From Thermocrinis minervae (GTDB taxonomy: Bacteria > Aquificota > Aquificia > Aquificales > Aquificaceae), in NCBI RefSeq assembly GCF_900142435.1, contig NZ_LT670846.1:896750-960749 (forward strand): a stretch of DNA of 64,000 nt. The letters run 5' to 3'. Shown in pieces: positions 31,458-40,247 of the stretch. Position numbers and translations under genes: made by a program. How positions within the stretch are numbered: position 1 is the first letter of the stretch; every line of letters begins with the position of its first letter. The notes below the pieces were generated by a model. It did not search any database. It saw nothing but the letters and a program-made list of their open reading frames with translations, and was not told the origin of the DNA.

Positions 31458-32629
31458 CTGCCTACAACTTTATACTGTACGAAGTTTCAAAGTACTCTGG
31501 TCTACCTCTGTTTCCGTCGGAGCTATGGAAGCTTGTAATACTGTTCTCCTTAGACTCTGTCCTGTTTCTTTCTTGGCTCTTTGGCTACAAGGAAAGGACC
31601 CTCGTGTGGATCTCCTATGTGTCCCTGGTCCAAATACTTGGTCTCGGCATAGCTCTTTGGGACTACCGCATAGTACCAGAGCTGACACCTTCCTTCCTTG
31701 TAACCCTGGGAATCATATGGCTCTTTGAATCACCCACCGAAAGGTCTTACAAAAGGCTCCTTGAAGAAAGAAGACTTCTCGAAGAAAAGCTCTTTGAAAA
31801 CTCAAGGCAGAGGTTAGAGCTTCTGGAAAAGCTAAACGTCTATCAGGAGCTTATCCAAAGGCTTAGTGAGGAAAAGGAAAGGATAGAGAAGGAGATAGCC
31901 CAATTAGATCCTATCCGTGAAGATTACCAGAAGTTGTTAAAGGAGAAAGAGAGACTCACTCAAAAGATAAACGAGGCAGAGGATAGGCTAAAAGAGTACA
32001 GGGAGAGGATAGAGAGGCTTACAGAGTCTAACAAAAGGCTCTTTGAAAGTCTAGAGACTTTGTACCTTAGTCAAAAATCAGAAGACACCCACTCGGAGCT
32101 GAGTAAGTTAAGGAAAGAACGGAAAAAACTAATAAAGGAAATCCTAGAGCTTCAAAAGCTTCTCGAAGATGTGTACAAAGAAAAAGAGCTGTATCAACAG
32201 GAAGTTGCAGAGTTAAAAAAGGAAAGGGCGAACCTAAAGGAACAGATAGATCTTTTAAGGCTCCAGCTAGAAGAATATACAGCTAAAGCAGAAAATAAAG
32301 TTGATATATACAGAGAAATACTTACCTCAGTCCTTGAAAACATAGAGTTTGAAAGGGAAGTAATAAGGGATTTTGCTCGCCTGCCTGCTGATAAAAAAAG
32401 GGAGTTCTTTAAGGAACTCCTACTTTTGAACATGAAGGACACGAAAGAACCTCTGGAAAGCATGAAAGGATACAGGAACGTCTTCAAGCTGAAGCCAGCC
32501 GGTGGCCGCATATACTTCACCTTTGGAGAGACAAAGAGATGGAGGGTAATAGGAATATTAGAAGGAGAGGACGATAAAGAAAAAGAACTATACGCAGAGA
32601 CCTTTCTGCTAAAATATAGAAAAAGGTAA
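31424..32629 (+). CDS. membrane-anchored coiled-coil protein with RelE-like tail
   Basis: 401 residues. Four hydrophobic segments lie in the first 100 (LILLFLLTAYNFIL, LVILFSLDSVLFLSWLF, WISYVSLVQILGLGIAL, FLVTLGIIWLF). A long Lys/Glu-rich coiled coil runs from about 105 to 300. The last 75 residues (KGYRNVFKLKPAGGRIYFTFGET then WRVIGILEGE) are patterned like RelE/ParE-fold proteins, without obvious toxin catalytic residues being certain. The protein should sit in the inner membrane with a cytoplasmic rod. Start at 31424 overlaps the DUF815 gene by 34 nt. Function unknown. Confidence 0.7.
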   Translation: MRNILILLFLLTAYNFILYEVSKYSGLPLFPSELWKLVILFSLDSVLFLSWLFGYKERTLVWISYVSLVQILGLGIALWDYRIVPELTPSFLVTLGIIWLFESPTERSYKRLLEERRLLEEKLFENSRQRLELLEKLNVYQELIQRLSEEKERIEKEIAQLDPIREDYQKLLKEKERLTQKINEAEDRLKEYRERIERLTESNKRLFESLETLYLSQKSEDTHSELSKLRKERKKLIKEILELQKLLEDVYKEKELYQQEVAELKKERANLKEQIDLLRLQLEEYTAKAENKVDIYREILTSVLENIEFEREVIRDFARLPADKKREFFKELLLLNMKDTKEPLESMKGYRNVFKLKPAGGRIYFTFGETKRWRVIGILEGEDDKEKELYAETFLLKYRKR

Positions 32630-32645
32630 ACGCAAGGAGGTACAT

Positions 32646-33824
32646 ATGGGCTTAAAGGAAGTGCTTGATAAACTGACCTCTTACCAGCCTGATGAAAACC
32701 CTATTGTAAGCCTTTACTTAAGGCTTATGCCAGAAGACAGGGTGGATAAGAAGTATATAAGGGTGTTTAAAGACCTTGTTAAAGCTAAGGGTAACGTCCC
32801 AGAGGAGGATGTTAAAAGAATAGGGGAATTCTTGGAAAATCCGGAAAATCTAAAAGGATGCAGGGGAATAGCCGTGTTCTCCTGCCATAAGAAGGATCTT
32901 TTTGAGGTAGTAAAGTTACCCTACGTCTATAGGAACAGGATAGTGGTGAACTATATACCAAGTCTTGTAGAGATAGCAGCTATAGATGAAGAGTTTGGTA
33001 AAGTAGGTATAGTCCTTGTAGACAGAAAACACGTACGCTTCTTCGTGATGGATATAGAAACCATAAGTGAAGATGTAGACTTTACAGAGCCGCTTGCTAC
33101 AAGAGCCCATAGGTTTCACAGTGGTGGAGATGCCCTTAGGGGTGCCCAGGGTATGATGAGGTACTCCATGCCTGCAAGGTTTGCGGCTGCAAACGTGGTA
33201 CAGCACGGTGTGGGTGAGTACAGGTTTCACACAAGGCTCATGGAGGAAAAACAAAGGCTATTCAAACTCACAAACGATGCCCTTATGGAAGCCCTAAAGC
33301 TACATAAGTTTGACAAGCTAGTGATAGGTAGCATAAGGGAAGATATAAGGGAGATAGAAAACCATCTTCATACCTACTTAAAGCAAAGGCTAGTAGGATA
33401 CATACGTATAAACCCTTCTGAGTTTACAGAGGAAGAACTAAGAGACAAGGTCCTAGACCTCCTGTGGCAAAAGGACAGAGAACAGGAAGAAGAGTTATAC
33501 AGAGAGTTGGTTGAGCTCGAGGGTAAGGGGCTTGCCGTCAACGGTACCTCAAAAGTGTTAGAACAGCTAAACATAGGCAACGTAAGGACCCTCTTGGTGC
33601 CGGAGAACTTTAAAAAGGAAGGATACTTCTGTCCTCAGTCAAAGATCCTGATGCTAAAGCCTGAGTGTCCCATAGAAGGAGAGAACGCTGTCTACCTTGA
33701 TGACCTTGTAGACGAAGCTATAGACATGGCACTTGAAGAAAGAGCTCAGGTAGAGGTAATAATACGGGAGGATGTAGCTAAGAGGATAGACGGGCTAGCC
33801 GCCTTCCTCAGATACAGAATATGA
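32646..33824 (+). CDS. bacterial eRF1-like (baeRF-type) protein with GAQ loop
   Basis: 392 residues. The middle (about 110-250) resembles domain 2 of archaeo-eukaryotic release factors: VGIVLVDRKHVRFFVMD, then R165-G166-A167-Q168-GMMRYSMPARF, which lines up with the eRF1 loop RGGQSALRF, with GAQ instead of GGQ. Then KFDKLVIGS. The C-terminal part (about 300-390) looks like the eRF1/L7Ae-like domain. Bacterial relatives (baeRF families) are proposed peptidyl-tRNA hydrolases or ribosome-rescue factors. It has a clear ribosome binding site (AAGGAGGT) and its stop overlaps the NYN nuclease start by 4 nt. Confidence 0.65.
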   Translation: MGLKEVLDKLTSYQPDENPIVSLYLRLMPEDRVDKKYIRVFKDLVKAKGNVPEEDVKRIGEFLENPENLKGCRGIAVFSCHKKDLFEVVKLPYVYRNRIVVNYIPSLVEIAAIDEEFGKVGIVLVDRKHVRFFVMDIETISEDVDFTEPLATRAHRFHSGGDALRGAQGMMRYSMPARFAAANVVQHGVGEYRFHTRLMEEKQRLFKLTNDALMEALKLHKFDKLVIGSIREDIREIENHLHTYLKQRLVGYIRINPSEFTEEELRDKVLDLLWQKDREQEEELYRELVELEGKGLAVNGTSKVLEQLNIGNVRTLLVPENFKKEGYFCPQSKILMLKPECPIEGENAVYLDDLVDEAIDMALEERAQVEVIIREDVAKRIDGLAAFLRYRI

Positions 33825-34420
33825 AAGATGAAAGGGTGGCCATTTTCATAGATGGATCCAACATCTTCCATGCCATAAGGTACCTAAACGTACGCATTGA
33901 CTACAAGAGACTGATAGATTTCCTTAGGGAGGACAGGTTTCTAGTAAGAGCTTACTTCTACGGCGCCGTTCCAGATGAAAAAAACCTAAAGAAGAACTCT
34001 CCAGAGTGGGAAAGCTACCTCAGACAGAGGAGGTTCTTAGAGGAACTCTCTCTTCAGGGTATAAAGGTAAAGGTAGCTACCCTTAAGAGACTTCCGTCTG
34101 GTGAGTACGTGGAGAAGGAAGTAGACATCATGTTAGCCACAGACATGCTCAGCATGGCTTACATGGACACCTATGACACAGCCATACTCGTGAGCGGAGA
34201 CAGCGACTTTTACTACACAGTGGAAGATGTGCAACGCATAGGTAAGAGGGTAGAGAACGCCTCCTTTAAAAGGACAAGCTCCTACAAGCTCAGAAAAACA
34301 TGCGACAGGTTTATACTTTTGGATGACTACCTAGACAGGTTCATCATAGAGGAAAAGCTAGAGGTAAGCCAAGAGAAAAGCTTTTGGGACAGGATAAAAT
34401 CCCTCTGGATGAGAAGATGA
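33821..34420 (+). CDS. NYN-domain (LabA/DUF88) ribonuclease-like protein
   Basis: 199 residues. The PIN-like NYN fold has all expected acidic residues: D11-G-S-N in AIFIDGSNIFH, D102 and D108 in EVDIMLATDML, D127 and D129 in LVSGDSDF. This is the LabA/DUF88 family of putative metal-dependent RNases. It overlaps the eRF1-like gene by 4 nt, suggesting the two act together, perhaps on stalled ribosomes (inference). The following ribF start overlaps its stop (ATGA). Confidence 0.87.
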   Translation: MKDERVAIFIDGSNIFHAIRYLNVRIDYKRLIDFLREDRFLVRAYFYGAVPDEKNLKKNSPEWESYLRQRRFLEELSLQGIKVKVATLKRLPSGEYVEKEVDIMLATDMLSMAYMDTYDTAILVSGDSDFYYTVEDVQRIGKRVENASFKRTSSYKLRKTCDRFILLDDYLDRFIIEEKLEVSQEKSFWDRIKSLWMRR

Positions 34421-35358
34421 AGACCTTTTGTCTTGACCTTTCGAGGGGATGTCCAAAGGGCTTTGAAGCTCTCCAAGCCCTACAGGAAAACACAGCTATA
34501 ACAGTGGGCAACTTTGATGGAGTGCACTTGGGGCATGTTCAGCTCATAAGAAGGTTGGTGGAAGAGGCTTCTAAGAGGAAGCTAAAGAGCTTGGTGCTTT
34601 CCTTCCATCCACATCCTCTACACGTACTTTCACCCGCGCAAGCTCCTTGCGAGCTAAGCAATCCCTCAGAGAAGGCAAAGCTCATGGAGACATTAGGTGT
34701 AGACTACTTGGTGTTTATAAAGTTTGACAGGGAGTTTTCCAAGATAAGGGCGGTTGAGTTCCTAGAAGAAATACTCTTTAAAAAGCTTGGTATGAGATTC
34801 TTGTTTGTGGGCTACGACTGGAGGTTTGGCTACAGGAGGGAAGGTGAGATAGAGCTGGCCAAGGAGGTAGGAGAAAAGCTCGGCTTTGAAGTGAAGTCCT
34901 TTGAACCTTACAGGATAGATGGACACATAGTGAGCAGTACCCTCGTGAGGAGACTCCTCCGGGAGGGAAGACTCGAAGAAGCCAAGAGGTTCTTAGGAAG
35001 AGACTACTGGATAGAGAGGAAGGTGGTGAAAGGTGACGGAAGAGGCTCAAAGCTAGGTTTTCCCACGGCGAACCTTTCAGACACCCATAACCTATGTCTA
35101 AAGGAAGGGGTCTACAAGGTCAGGATAAACGGCGAGCTTTTAGGCGTGGCCAACTACGGCCTTAGGCCCACCTTTGGAGGCAAGAGGAAGGTCCTAGAGG
35201 TACACATCCTTAACTTCTCGGGAAACCTAGTGGGAAAAACTCTCAGGGTGGAGTTCCTTTCCTTCATAAGGGAAGAAAGAAAGTTCTCCTCCGTGGATGA
35301 ACTAAAGAGGCAGATAGAAGAAGACATACGGATGGCCACACATGAAGGAAGCGGCTGA
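34417..35358 (+). CDS. ribF: bifunctional riboflavin kinase/FAD synthetase
   Basis: 313 residues from ATG 34417, which overlaps the NYN stop by 4 nt (a longer start at 34384 is less likely). The FMN adenylyltransferase half has TVGNFDGVHLGHVQLI and FVGYDWRFGYRREG, with ISSTLVRRLL-type text (VSSTLVRRLLREG). The C-terminal riboflavin kinase half has GDGRGSKLGFPTANL and GVYKVRI. It makes FMN and FAD. Several FAD or FMN proteins are in the window (nadB, the thioredoxin-reductase-like protein, the flavoredoxin-like protein 700 bp downstream). It overlaps the sirtuin gene by 17 bp. Confidence 0.95.
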   Translation: MKTFCLDLSRGCPKGFEALQALQENTAITVGNFDGVHLGHVQLIRRLVEEASKRKLKSLVLSFHPHPLHVLSPAQAPCELSNPSEKAKLMETLGVDYLVFIKFDREFSKIRAVEFLEEILFKKLGMRFLFVGYDWRFGYRREGEIELAKEVGEKLGFEVKSFEPYRIDGHIVSSTLVRRLLREGRLEEAKRFLGRDYWIERKVVKGDGRGSKLGFPTANLSDTHNLCLKEGVYKVRINGELLGVANYGLRPTFGGKRKVLEVHILNFSGNLVGKTLRVEFLSFIREERKFSSVDELKRQIEEDIRMATHEGSG

Positions 35359-36061
35359 GCTTCTAAAGAAGTCTAAACATGCGGTAGTTTTCACAGGTGC
35401 CGGCATATCTGCAGAAAGCGGAGTGCCCACCTTTAGGGGTTTTGGCGGGCTTTGGAAGAACTACAAGCCTGAAGAGCTTGCCACTCCCGAAGCCTTCTCC
35501 AGGGACCCTATCCTGGTGTGGCAGTTCTACAGATGGAGGCAGGAGATAGCTTACAAGGCTAACCCAAACCCTGGTCATCTAGCCATAGCCAAAATGGAAA
35601 GCATGGGCGTTGTAAAGGCTGTGATAACCCAAAATGTAGACGGTCTTCACCAAAGAGCAGGAAACAAACACGTTATAGAACTTCATGGTTCTCTTTGGAG
35701 GTTAAGATGTGTAGGCTGTGGAGCAGTCTTCCAGATTGAAAAGCCCGTAGATGAAGTACCACCCAGATGTGAAAGCTGTGGCTCTTTACTTAGACCAGGT
35801 GTAGTATGGTTCGGAGAGCCCTTACCCCAAAGGGAGTACAGCATAGCTATAGAGTTAATGGAGAAGTCTGATGTAGTGCTAGTAGTGGGAACTTCTGGCC
35901 TAGTCTATCCAGCTGCCTACCTACCTCAGTTGGCAAAGGAGAAGGGAGCCAAGCTCATAGAGGTTAACGTGGAGGAGAGTGCTCTCACTCCTTTGGTGGA
36001 CATTTTTCTAAAGGGTCCTGCTGGAGAAGTACTCCCAAAGCTAGTGGAAGAGCTTCCATGA
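35342..36061 (+). CDS. cobB: NAD-dependent protein deacylase, sirtuin family
   Basis: 239-residue Sir2 enzyme. GAGISAESGVPTFRG binds NAD, TQNVDGLHQRAG and ELHGSLW carry the catalytic Asn, Asp and His, and four zinc cysteines appear as CVGC and CESC. The end has VVGTSGLVYPAAYLP. The Y-R pair RFYRWR-type (QFYRWRQE) near residue 60 is compatible with a class III desuccinylase-type pocket, so acyl specificity is open. It overlaps ribF by 17 bp and the next gene by 4 nt. Confidence 0.93.
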   Translation: MKEAAELLKKSKHAVVFTGAGISAESGVPTFRGFGGLWKNYKPEELATPEAFSRDPILVWQFYRWRQEIAYKANPNPGHLAIAKMESMGVVKAVITQNVDGLHQRAGNKHVIELHGSLWRLRCVGCGAVFQIEKPVDEVPPRCESCGSLLRPGVVWFGEPLPQREYSIAIELMEKSDVVLVVGTSGLVYPAAYLPQLAKEKGAKLIEVNVEESALTPLVDIFLKGPAGEVLPKLVEELP

Positions 36062-36609
36062 TTGAGCTTGAAGTACAGAAAGCTTCATCTGAGGAGGTTT
36101 ATGAGATTTTAACCACCTTAGTGGTACCAAGACCCATAGCTTGGGTTTCAAGCATCAGCGAAGAAGGTGTTTTTAACCTTGCTCCCTTTAGCTTTTTCAA
36201 CCTAGTGTGCGATGATCCACCCATACTTATAATCTCCATATCAAACAGAGATGATGGATCTCTAAAGGATACTGTAAGAAACATTCTTAACACCAAAGAG
36301 TTTATAGTAAACATACCCTCCGAAGATCTTATACATGAGCTTCTTATGAGCTCTGAAGACTTTCCACCGCATGTGAACGAGTTTGAGATAACAGGCCTTG
36401 ATTGGGAGCTAGGAAGGATGGTAAAGGTACCCAGGGTAAAGAGAGCAAAGGCCTGGCTTGAGTGCATACTTTTCAAACATGAAGAACTCTTTGACTACCA
36501 TCTTATATTTGGCAGGGTACTATTCATTGGGGCTTTCTCCCTAGACTACTCGGAGCTAAGACCTATAGGCAGGGTGAAGGGTGGCTTTTGCAAAGTTTTC
36601 AAGGAGTGA
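36058..36609 (+). CDS. flavoredoxin-like flavin reductase domain protein
   Basis: 183 residues of the DIM6/NTAB FMN-binding split-barrel family. The family pattern VVPRPIAWVSSISEEGVFNLAPFSFFN and PPILIISISNR is clear, followed by TKEFIVNIPSED and a C-terminal RVKGGFCKVFKE. Such proteins bind FMN and act as flavin reductases or electron carriers. The electron partner is unknown. It starts 4 nt inside the sirtuin gene. The bioB ATG is 16 nt after its stop. Confidence 0.87.
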   Translation: MIELEVQKASSEEVYEILTTLVVPRPIAWVSSISEEGVFNLAPFSFFNLVCDDPPILIISISNRDDGSLKDTVRNILNTKEFIVNIPSEDLIHELLMSSEDFPPHVNEFEITGLDWELGRMVKVPRVKRAKAWLECILFKHEELFDYHLIFGRVLFIGAFSLDYSELRPIGRVKGGFCKVFKE

Positions 36610-36625
36610 TATCTTTATTACCACT

Positions 36626-37630
36626 ATGGACAGATGGGAAAGCTTTCTCTTTGATCTTACAGATAGAGTCTTAGAAGGATACAAGATAAGCAAAGAGGAG
36701 GCCCTGAAACTCCTGGAAACACCAGACAACTACGTGGCCTTACTCGTTTACTGTGCTCAGAAGATAAAGGAACATTTTCACAAGCCCGATGAGATAGAGT
36801 TCTGCTCCATAATAAACGCCAAGAGTGGAGCGTGCACCGAGGATTGCAAGTTTTGCGCTCAATCTAAGCACTACAAAACTCCCATAAACATCTACAACCT
36901 AGTCCCTGAAGAAGAGATAGTGGAAGGAGCTTACAGAGGAGTAGAGTTTGGAGCCAACAGGTATTGCGTAGTTCTAAGCGGAAAGAAGGCCTCTCCTGAG
37001 GAAGTAAACAGGATAGCAAAGGGTGTAAGCAGGATAAAGCAAGAAGGTATTCCCATAAACGTGTGTGTATCTGCTGGCACCCTTTCGGAAGAAGACCTCA
37101 TAAAGCTAAAAGAGGCGGGAGTCAAAAGGGTAAACCACAACTTGGAGAGCTCCAAAAGGTTCTTCCCGAACATAGTAAGCACCCATTCCTGGGAAGAGAG
37201 GTATGAGACCATAAAGAGGATAAAAAAGGTAGGTCTTTCCGCATGCTGTGGGGGTATCTTTGGCATGGGAGAGACCAACGAAGACAGGGTGGATCTGGCC
37301 CTTACCTACAGGGATCTTGAGGTAGACTCCATACCCTTAAACTTCCTCATGCCCATAGAGGGTACACCCCTCTACGGTCAGGCCCCAGGTATATCACCCC
37401 TTGAGGCCCTCAAGGTCATAGCTATGTTCAGGTTTACCAACCCAAGAGCGGAGCTTAGGTTGTGTGGAGGCAGGGAGCAGAACCTTAGAGACTTCCACGG
37501 CATGGCCGTGCTAATGACCAACGCCATGATGGTGGGTGGATACCTAACGCGCGCCGGTAGAGACATAAAGAAGGACTACCAGCTTCTACAAGACCTGAAG
37601 GCTAAAAGAAAGCTAAGTCAGGAGGTATGA
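36626..37630 (+). CDS. bioB: biotin synthase
   Basis: 334-residue radical SAM enzyme inserting sulfur into dethiobiotin. The [4Fe-4S]-SAM motif is CTEDCKFCAQS. ICCSAG-like text appears as INVCVSAGTL, with NHNLESSKRFFPN, ACCGGIFGMGE and the C-terminal second-cluster region LRLCGGREQNLRD. I use the ATG at 36626 because MDRWESFLF... fits the family N-terminus. A GTG at 36581 would overlap the preceding gene. Its stop TGA directly precedes the TATAAT of rplT. No other biotin genes are in the window. Confidence 0.95.
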   Translation: MDRWESFLFDLTDRVLEGYKISKEEALKLLETPDNYVALLVYCAQKIKEHFHKPDEIEFCSIINAKSGACTEDCKFCAQSKHYKTPINIYNLVPEEEIVEGAYRGVEFGANRYCVVLSGKKASPEEVNRIAKGVSRIKQEGIPINVCVSAGTLSEEDLIKLKEAGVKRVNHNLESSKRFFPNIVSTHSWEERYETIKRIKKVGLSACCGGIFGMGETNEDRVDLALTYRDLEVDSIPLNFLMPIEGTPLYGQAPGISPLEALKVIAMFRFTNPRAELRLCGGREQNLRDFHGMAVLMTNAMMVGGYLTRAGRDIKKDYQLLQDLKAKRKLSQEV

Positions 37631-37636
37631 TATAAT
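37631..37636 (+). promoter_or_regulatory. -10 element and leader of rplT-pheS
   Basis: TATAAT at 37631-37636 directly after the bioB stop, 25 nt before the rplT ATG. The leader TTTCCTCTTGAGGAGGAAA can fold so that the GAGGAAAGG ribosome binding site pairs with upstream TTTCC, which might allow L20 autoregulation (inference). Confidence 0.45.
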
Positions 37637-37661
37637 CTTTTCCTCTTGAGGAGGAAAGGTT

Positions 37662-38021
37662 ATGAGAGTAAAAGGTCCATCTTCTAGAAAGTTCAAGAAG
37701 AAGATACTCAAGCTTGCAAAGGGTTTTAGAGGTCAGAGGAAGAACGTCTACAGAAGGGCAAAGGAGTACGTATTTAGAGCGCTCCAGTACCAGTACAGGG
37801 ACAGAAGACAGAGAAAGAGAGAATTCAGAAGGTTATGGATAGCAAGGATAAACGCAGCGGTAAGAGCCTACGGGCTCTCTTACAGCAAGTTCATGCATGG
37901 AGTAAAGCTTGCAGGCATACCCCTAAACAGGAAGATGCTTGCCCAGATGGCCGTTCTTGATCCGGAGGGCTTCTCCCAGGTGGTTGAAAGGGTCAAAGAA
38001 GCTCTCCAGGTAAAGGCCTGA
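37662..38021 (+). CDS. rplT: 50S ribosomal protein L20
   Basis: 119-residue, very basic protein needed for early 50S assembly. The N-terminal tail is rich in Lys and Arg ([19 protein letters not shown]), followed by the [20 protein letters not shown] signature and [11 protein letters not shown]. Usually it forms infC-rpmI-rplT. Here neither infC nor rpmI is adjacent, and it is followed directly by pheS with a 1-nt overlap (TGATG), so it has separated from its usual partners but kept the link to pheS. Confidence 0.98.
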   Translation: MRVKGPSSRKFKKKILKLAKGFRGQRKNVYRRAKEYVFRALQYQYRDRRQRKREFRRLWIARINAAVRAYGLSYSKFMHGVKLAGIPLNRKMLAQMAVLDPEGFSQVVERVKEALQVKA

Positions 38022-39034
38022 TGGAAGACAAACTGCTAGAGTCTGAGTTCCTACGAGAGCTAGGGCAGGTATCTGATCTAAGATCTCTTCAGGAGCTAAA
38101 AGCTCATTATTTAGGAAAAAAAGGCATAATAACTCAAAAGCTAAAGGCCATAAAGGATGTCCCACCTGAGGAAAGGAAGGAGTACGGCCAAAGAGTAAAC
38201 AAGCTAAAGGAGTTTATAGAGGCTAAGATAAGGGAAAAAGAGGAGGAGATAAGAGCCCATCTTCTTGATCAGGAACTCAGGTCCGGGTGGGTGGATCTTT
38301 CCGTTCCTCTTGAGCCTACTTTAGGAGCCCTCCACCCTGTGGAACAGACCCTAAGAAGGATACTGGATATATTCATAAGCATGGGCTTTCAGGTAATGGA
38401 AGGTCCAGAGATAGAGAGAGAAGATTACAACTTTGACCTTCTTAACATACCAAAAGAACATCCAGCCAGGGACATGCAAGACACTTTCTATGTGGATAAA
38501 GAGGGCTACCTACTGAGGACCCACACCTCACCAGTGCAGATAAGGACTATGCTATCTCAAAAACCACCCATAGCCATGGTAGCTCCCGGTAAGGTCTACA
38601 GAAGGGACGACGACCCTACCCATTCTCCTATGTTCCACCAGGTAGAGGGTTTAGTCGTGGACAAGAGCGTAAACTTCAAACACATGAAGTACACCATAGA
38701 GACCTTTCTTAAAGCCTTCTTTGAGAAAGATGTTCCAGTAAGGTTTAGGGTATCCTACTTTCCTTTCACGGAGCCGTCGGCGGAGGTGGACATAGGGTGC
38801 GTCATATGCGGTGGTAAGGGATGTAGGGTCTGTAAGGAGAGCGGGTGGCTCGAAGTGATGGGGTGCGGTATGGTACACCCTCAGGTGCTTAGAAACTGTA
38901 AGATAGACCCTGATGTCTACCAAGGCTTTGCCTTCGGCATGGGTGTAGAGAGGTTATCCATGCTCTACTTTGGCATAGACAACATAAAACTCTTCTATGA
39001 GAACGACCTTAGGTTTTTAAAACAGTTTATGTAG
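38021..39034 (+). CDS. pheS: phenylalanyl-tRNA synthetase alpha subunit
   Basis: 337-residue class II synthetase subunit. The N-terminal coiled-coil arm (about 1-90) binds tRNA-Phe. Motif 2 region is seen in LLRTHTSPVQIRTM and VYRRDDDPTHSPMFHQVEGL, and motif 3 in GFAFGMGVERLSML. Cysteines in VICGGKGCRVCKESGWLEVMGCG match a zinc-like insertion known in some PheS. pheT is not downstream, so the beta subunit is encoded elsewhere. Start overlaps the rplT stop by one base. Confidence 0.97.
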   Translation: MEDKLLESEFLRELGQVSDLRSLQELKAHYLGKKGIITQKLKAIKDVPPEERKEYGQRVNKLKEFIEAKIREKEEEIRAHLLDQELRSGWVDLSVPLEPTLGALHPVEQTLRRILDIFISMGFQVMEGPEIEREDYNFDLLNIPKEHPARDMQDTFYVDKEGYLLRTHTSPVQIRTMLSQKPPIAMVAPGKVYRRDDDPTHSPMFHQVEGLVVDKSVNFKHMKYTIETFLKAFFEKDVPVRFRVSYFPFTEPSAEVDIGCVICGGKGCRVCKESGWLEVMGCGMVHPQVLRNCKIDPDVYQGFAFGMGVERLSMLYFGIDNIKLFYENDLRFLKQFM

Positions 39035-39044
39035 AGGTGACATC

Positions 39045-40247
39045 ATGCTAAAAGAATTCACACCAGAAGAAAGGAAGGTAGTCCTTGGGATTACCTTTGC
39101 CGTTTCTGTACGCATGCTTGGCCTTTTTCTTCTTCTTCCCGTTCTCTCTCCTTATCTTAGGACTCTAGAGAACTCTACCCCGATGCTCATAGGCCTCGCC
39201 GTTGGCATATACGGCTTTGCCCAGGCCTTCTTGCAGATACCCTTTGGGTACCTCTCTGACAAGTATGGAAGGAAGCCCATAATCATCTTCGGTATGCTCA
39301 CGTACCTGGTGGGCAGTCTCATGGGTGGATGGGTAAAGGACATATACCTTATGGTGGTAGCAAGGTTTATACAAGGCTTTGGAGCAGTCTCTTCTGCCAT
39401 GATAGCCTTGAGCGCAGATCTCACAAGGGAAGAGGTAAGGACAAGAGCCTTTGCCCATATAGGAGCTTCTATAGGCTTGGTGTTTGCCTTTAGCATAGTC
39501 TTTGCTCCAGTACTGGCAGGCAAGTTTGGAGTACCCTTTCTTTTCTACCTTACAGCCTTCCTGACCTTTTTGTCTATACTCTACCTTTGGCTTTTCATAC
39601 CAGAGCCAAAGGTCCACGCCAAAGACAGGGAGATAAATCCTTCCCTAAAGAACTTTCTCCTTATCCTAAAGGATAAGAACCAGCTTATGCTCAACTTCTC
39701 TATTGGTGTGCTCCACGCTTACCTTGTGTCCATATTCACCTTCTTACCCTACGAACTTGTCTACACTTATCAAATTCCTAAGATAGAGCACTGGAAGTTT
39801 TACCTACCGGCTGTAGTCCTCTCCCTAGCCATAATGGTACCCTCCACCATAGTAGCTGAAAAGAAGGGCAAGTTCAAGGAGGTTTTCTTGCTAGGTGTGC
39901 TCTTTTCCTTCCTAGGCTTTCTATTTCACGTGCTCTTTAAAAATCTCCTTGGGGCGTTAGCTATGCTCTTCATGTTCTTCATAGGGTTTCACCTCCTTGA
40001 ACCTATCGTTCCTTCTCTGCTTACCAAGTTTACACATAGGGACATAAGGGGGCTATCCCTTGGCTTTTTCAACACCACCCAGTTCTTGGGTTCATTCCTT
40101 GGTGGTTTGGTGGGTGGACTTTCTATAAAGTTTGGCCCTTCTTATCTCTTTGGCTTTGGTATAGTATCCTCTTTGCTCTGGCTAGCGATTACCTACCTAT
40201 GGTTTGAAAGGGAAGAGGTTCAAGCTAAGCTAGTACCAAAGGGATGA
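39045..40247 (+). CDS. MFS transporter, drug-efflux type
   Basis: 400 residues with about 12 membrane helices. The loop 2-3 signature of the major facilitator superfamily is visible as GYLSDKYGRKPII, and the motif-C-like ALSADLTREEVRTRAFAHIGASIG follows, typical of drug:H+ antiporters of the Bcr/EmrD/YajR type. Substrate unknown. It begins 10 nt after pheS and overlaps murD by 4 nt. Confidence 0.9.
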   Translation: MLKEFTPEERKVVLGITFAVSVRMLGLFLLLPVLSPYLRTLENSTPMLIGLAVGIYGFAQAFLQIPFGYLSDKYGRKPIIIFGMLTYLVGSLMGGWVKDIYLMVVARFIQGFGAVSSAMIALSADLTREEVRTRAFAHIGASIGLVFAFSIVFAPVLAGKFGVPFLFYLTAFLTFLSILYLWLFIPEPKVHAKDREINPSLKNFLLILKDKNQLMLNFSIGVLHAYLVSIFTFLPYELVYTYQIPKIEHWKFYLPAVVLSLAIMVPSTIVAEKKGKFKEVFLLGVLFSFLGFLFHVLFKNLLGALAMLFMFFIGFHLLEPIVPSLLTKFTHRDIRGLSLGFFNTTQFLGSFLGGLVGGLSIKFGPSYLFGFGIVSSLLWLAITYLWFEREEVQAKLVPKG

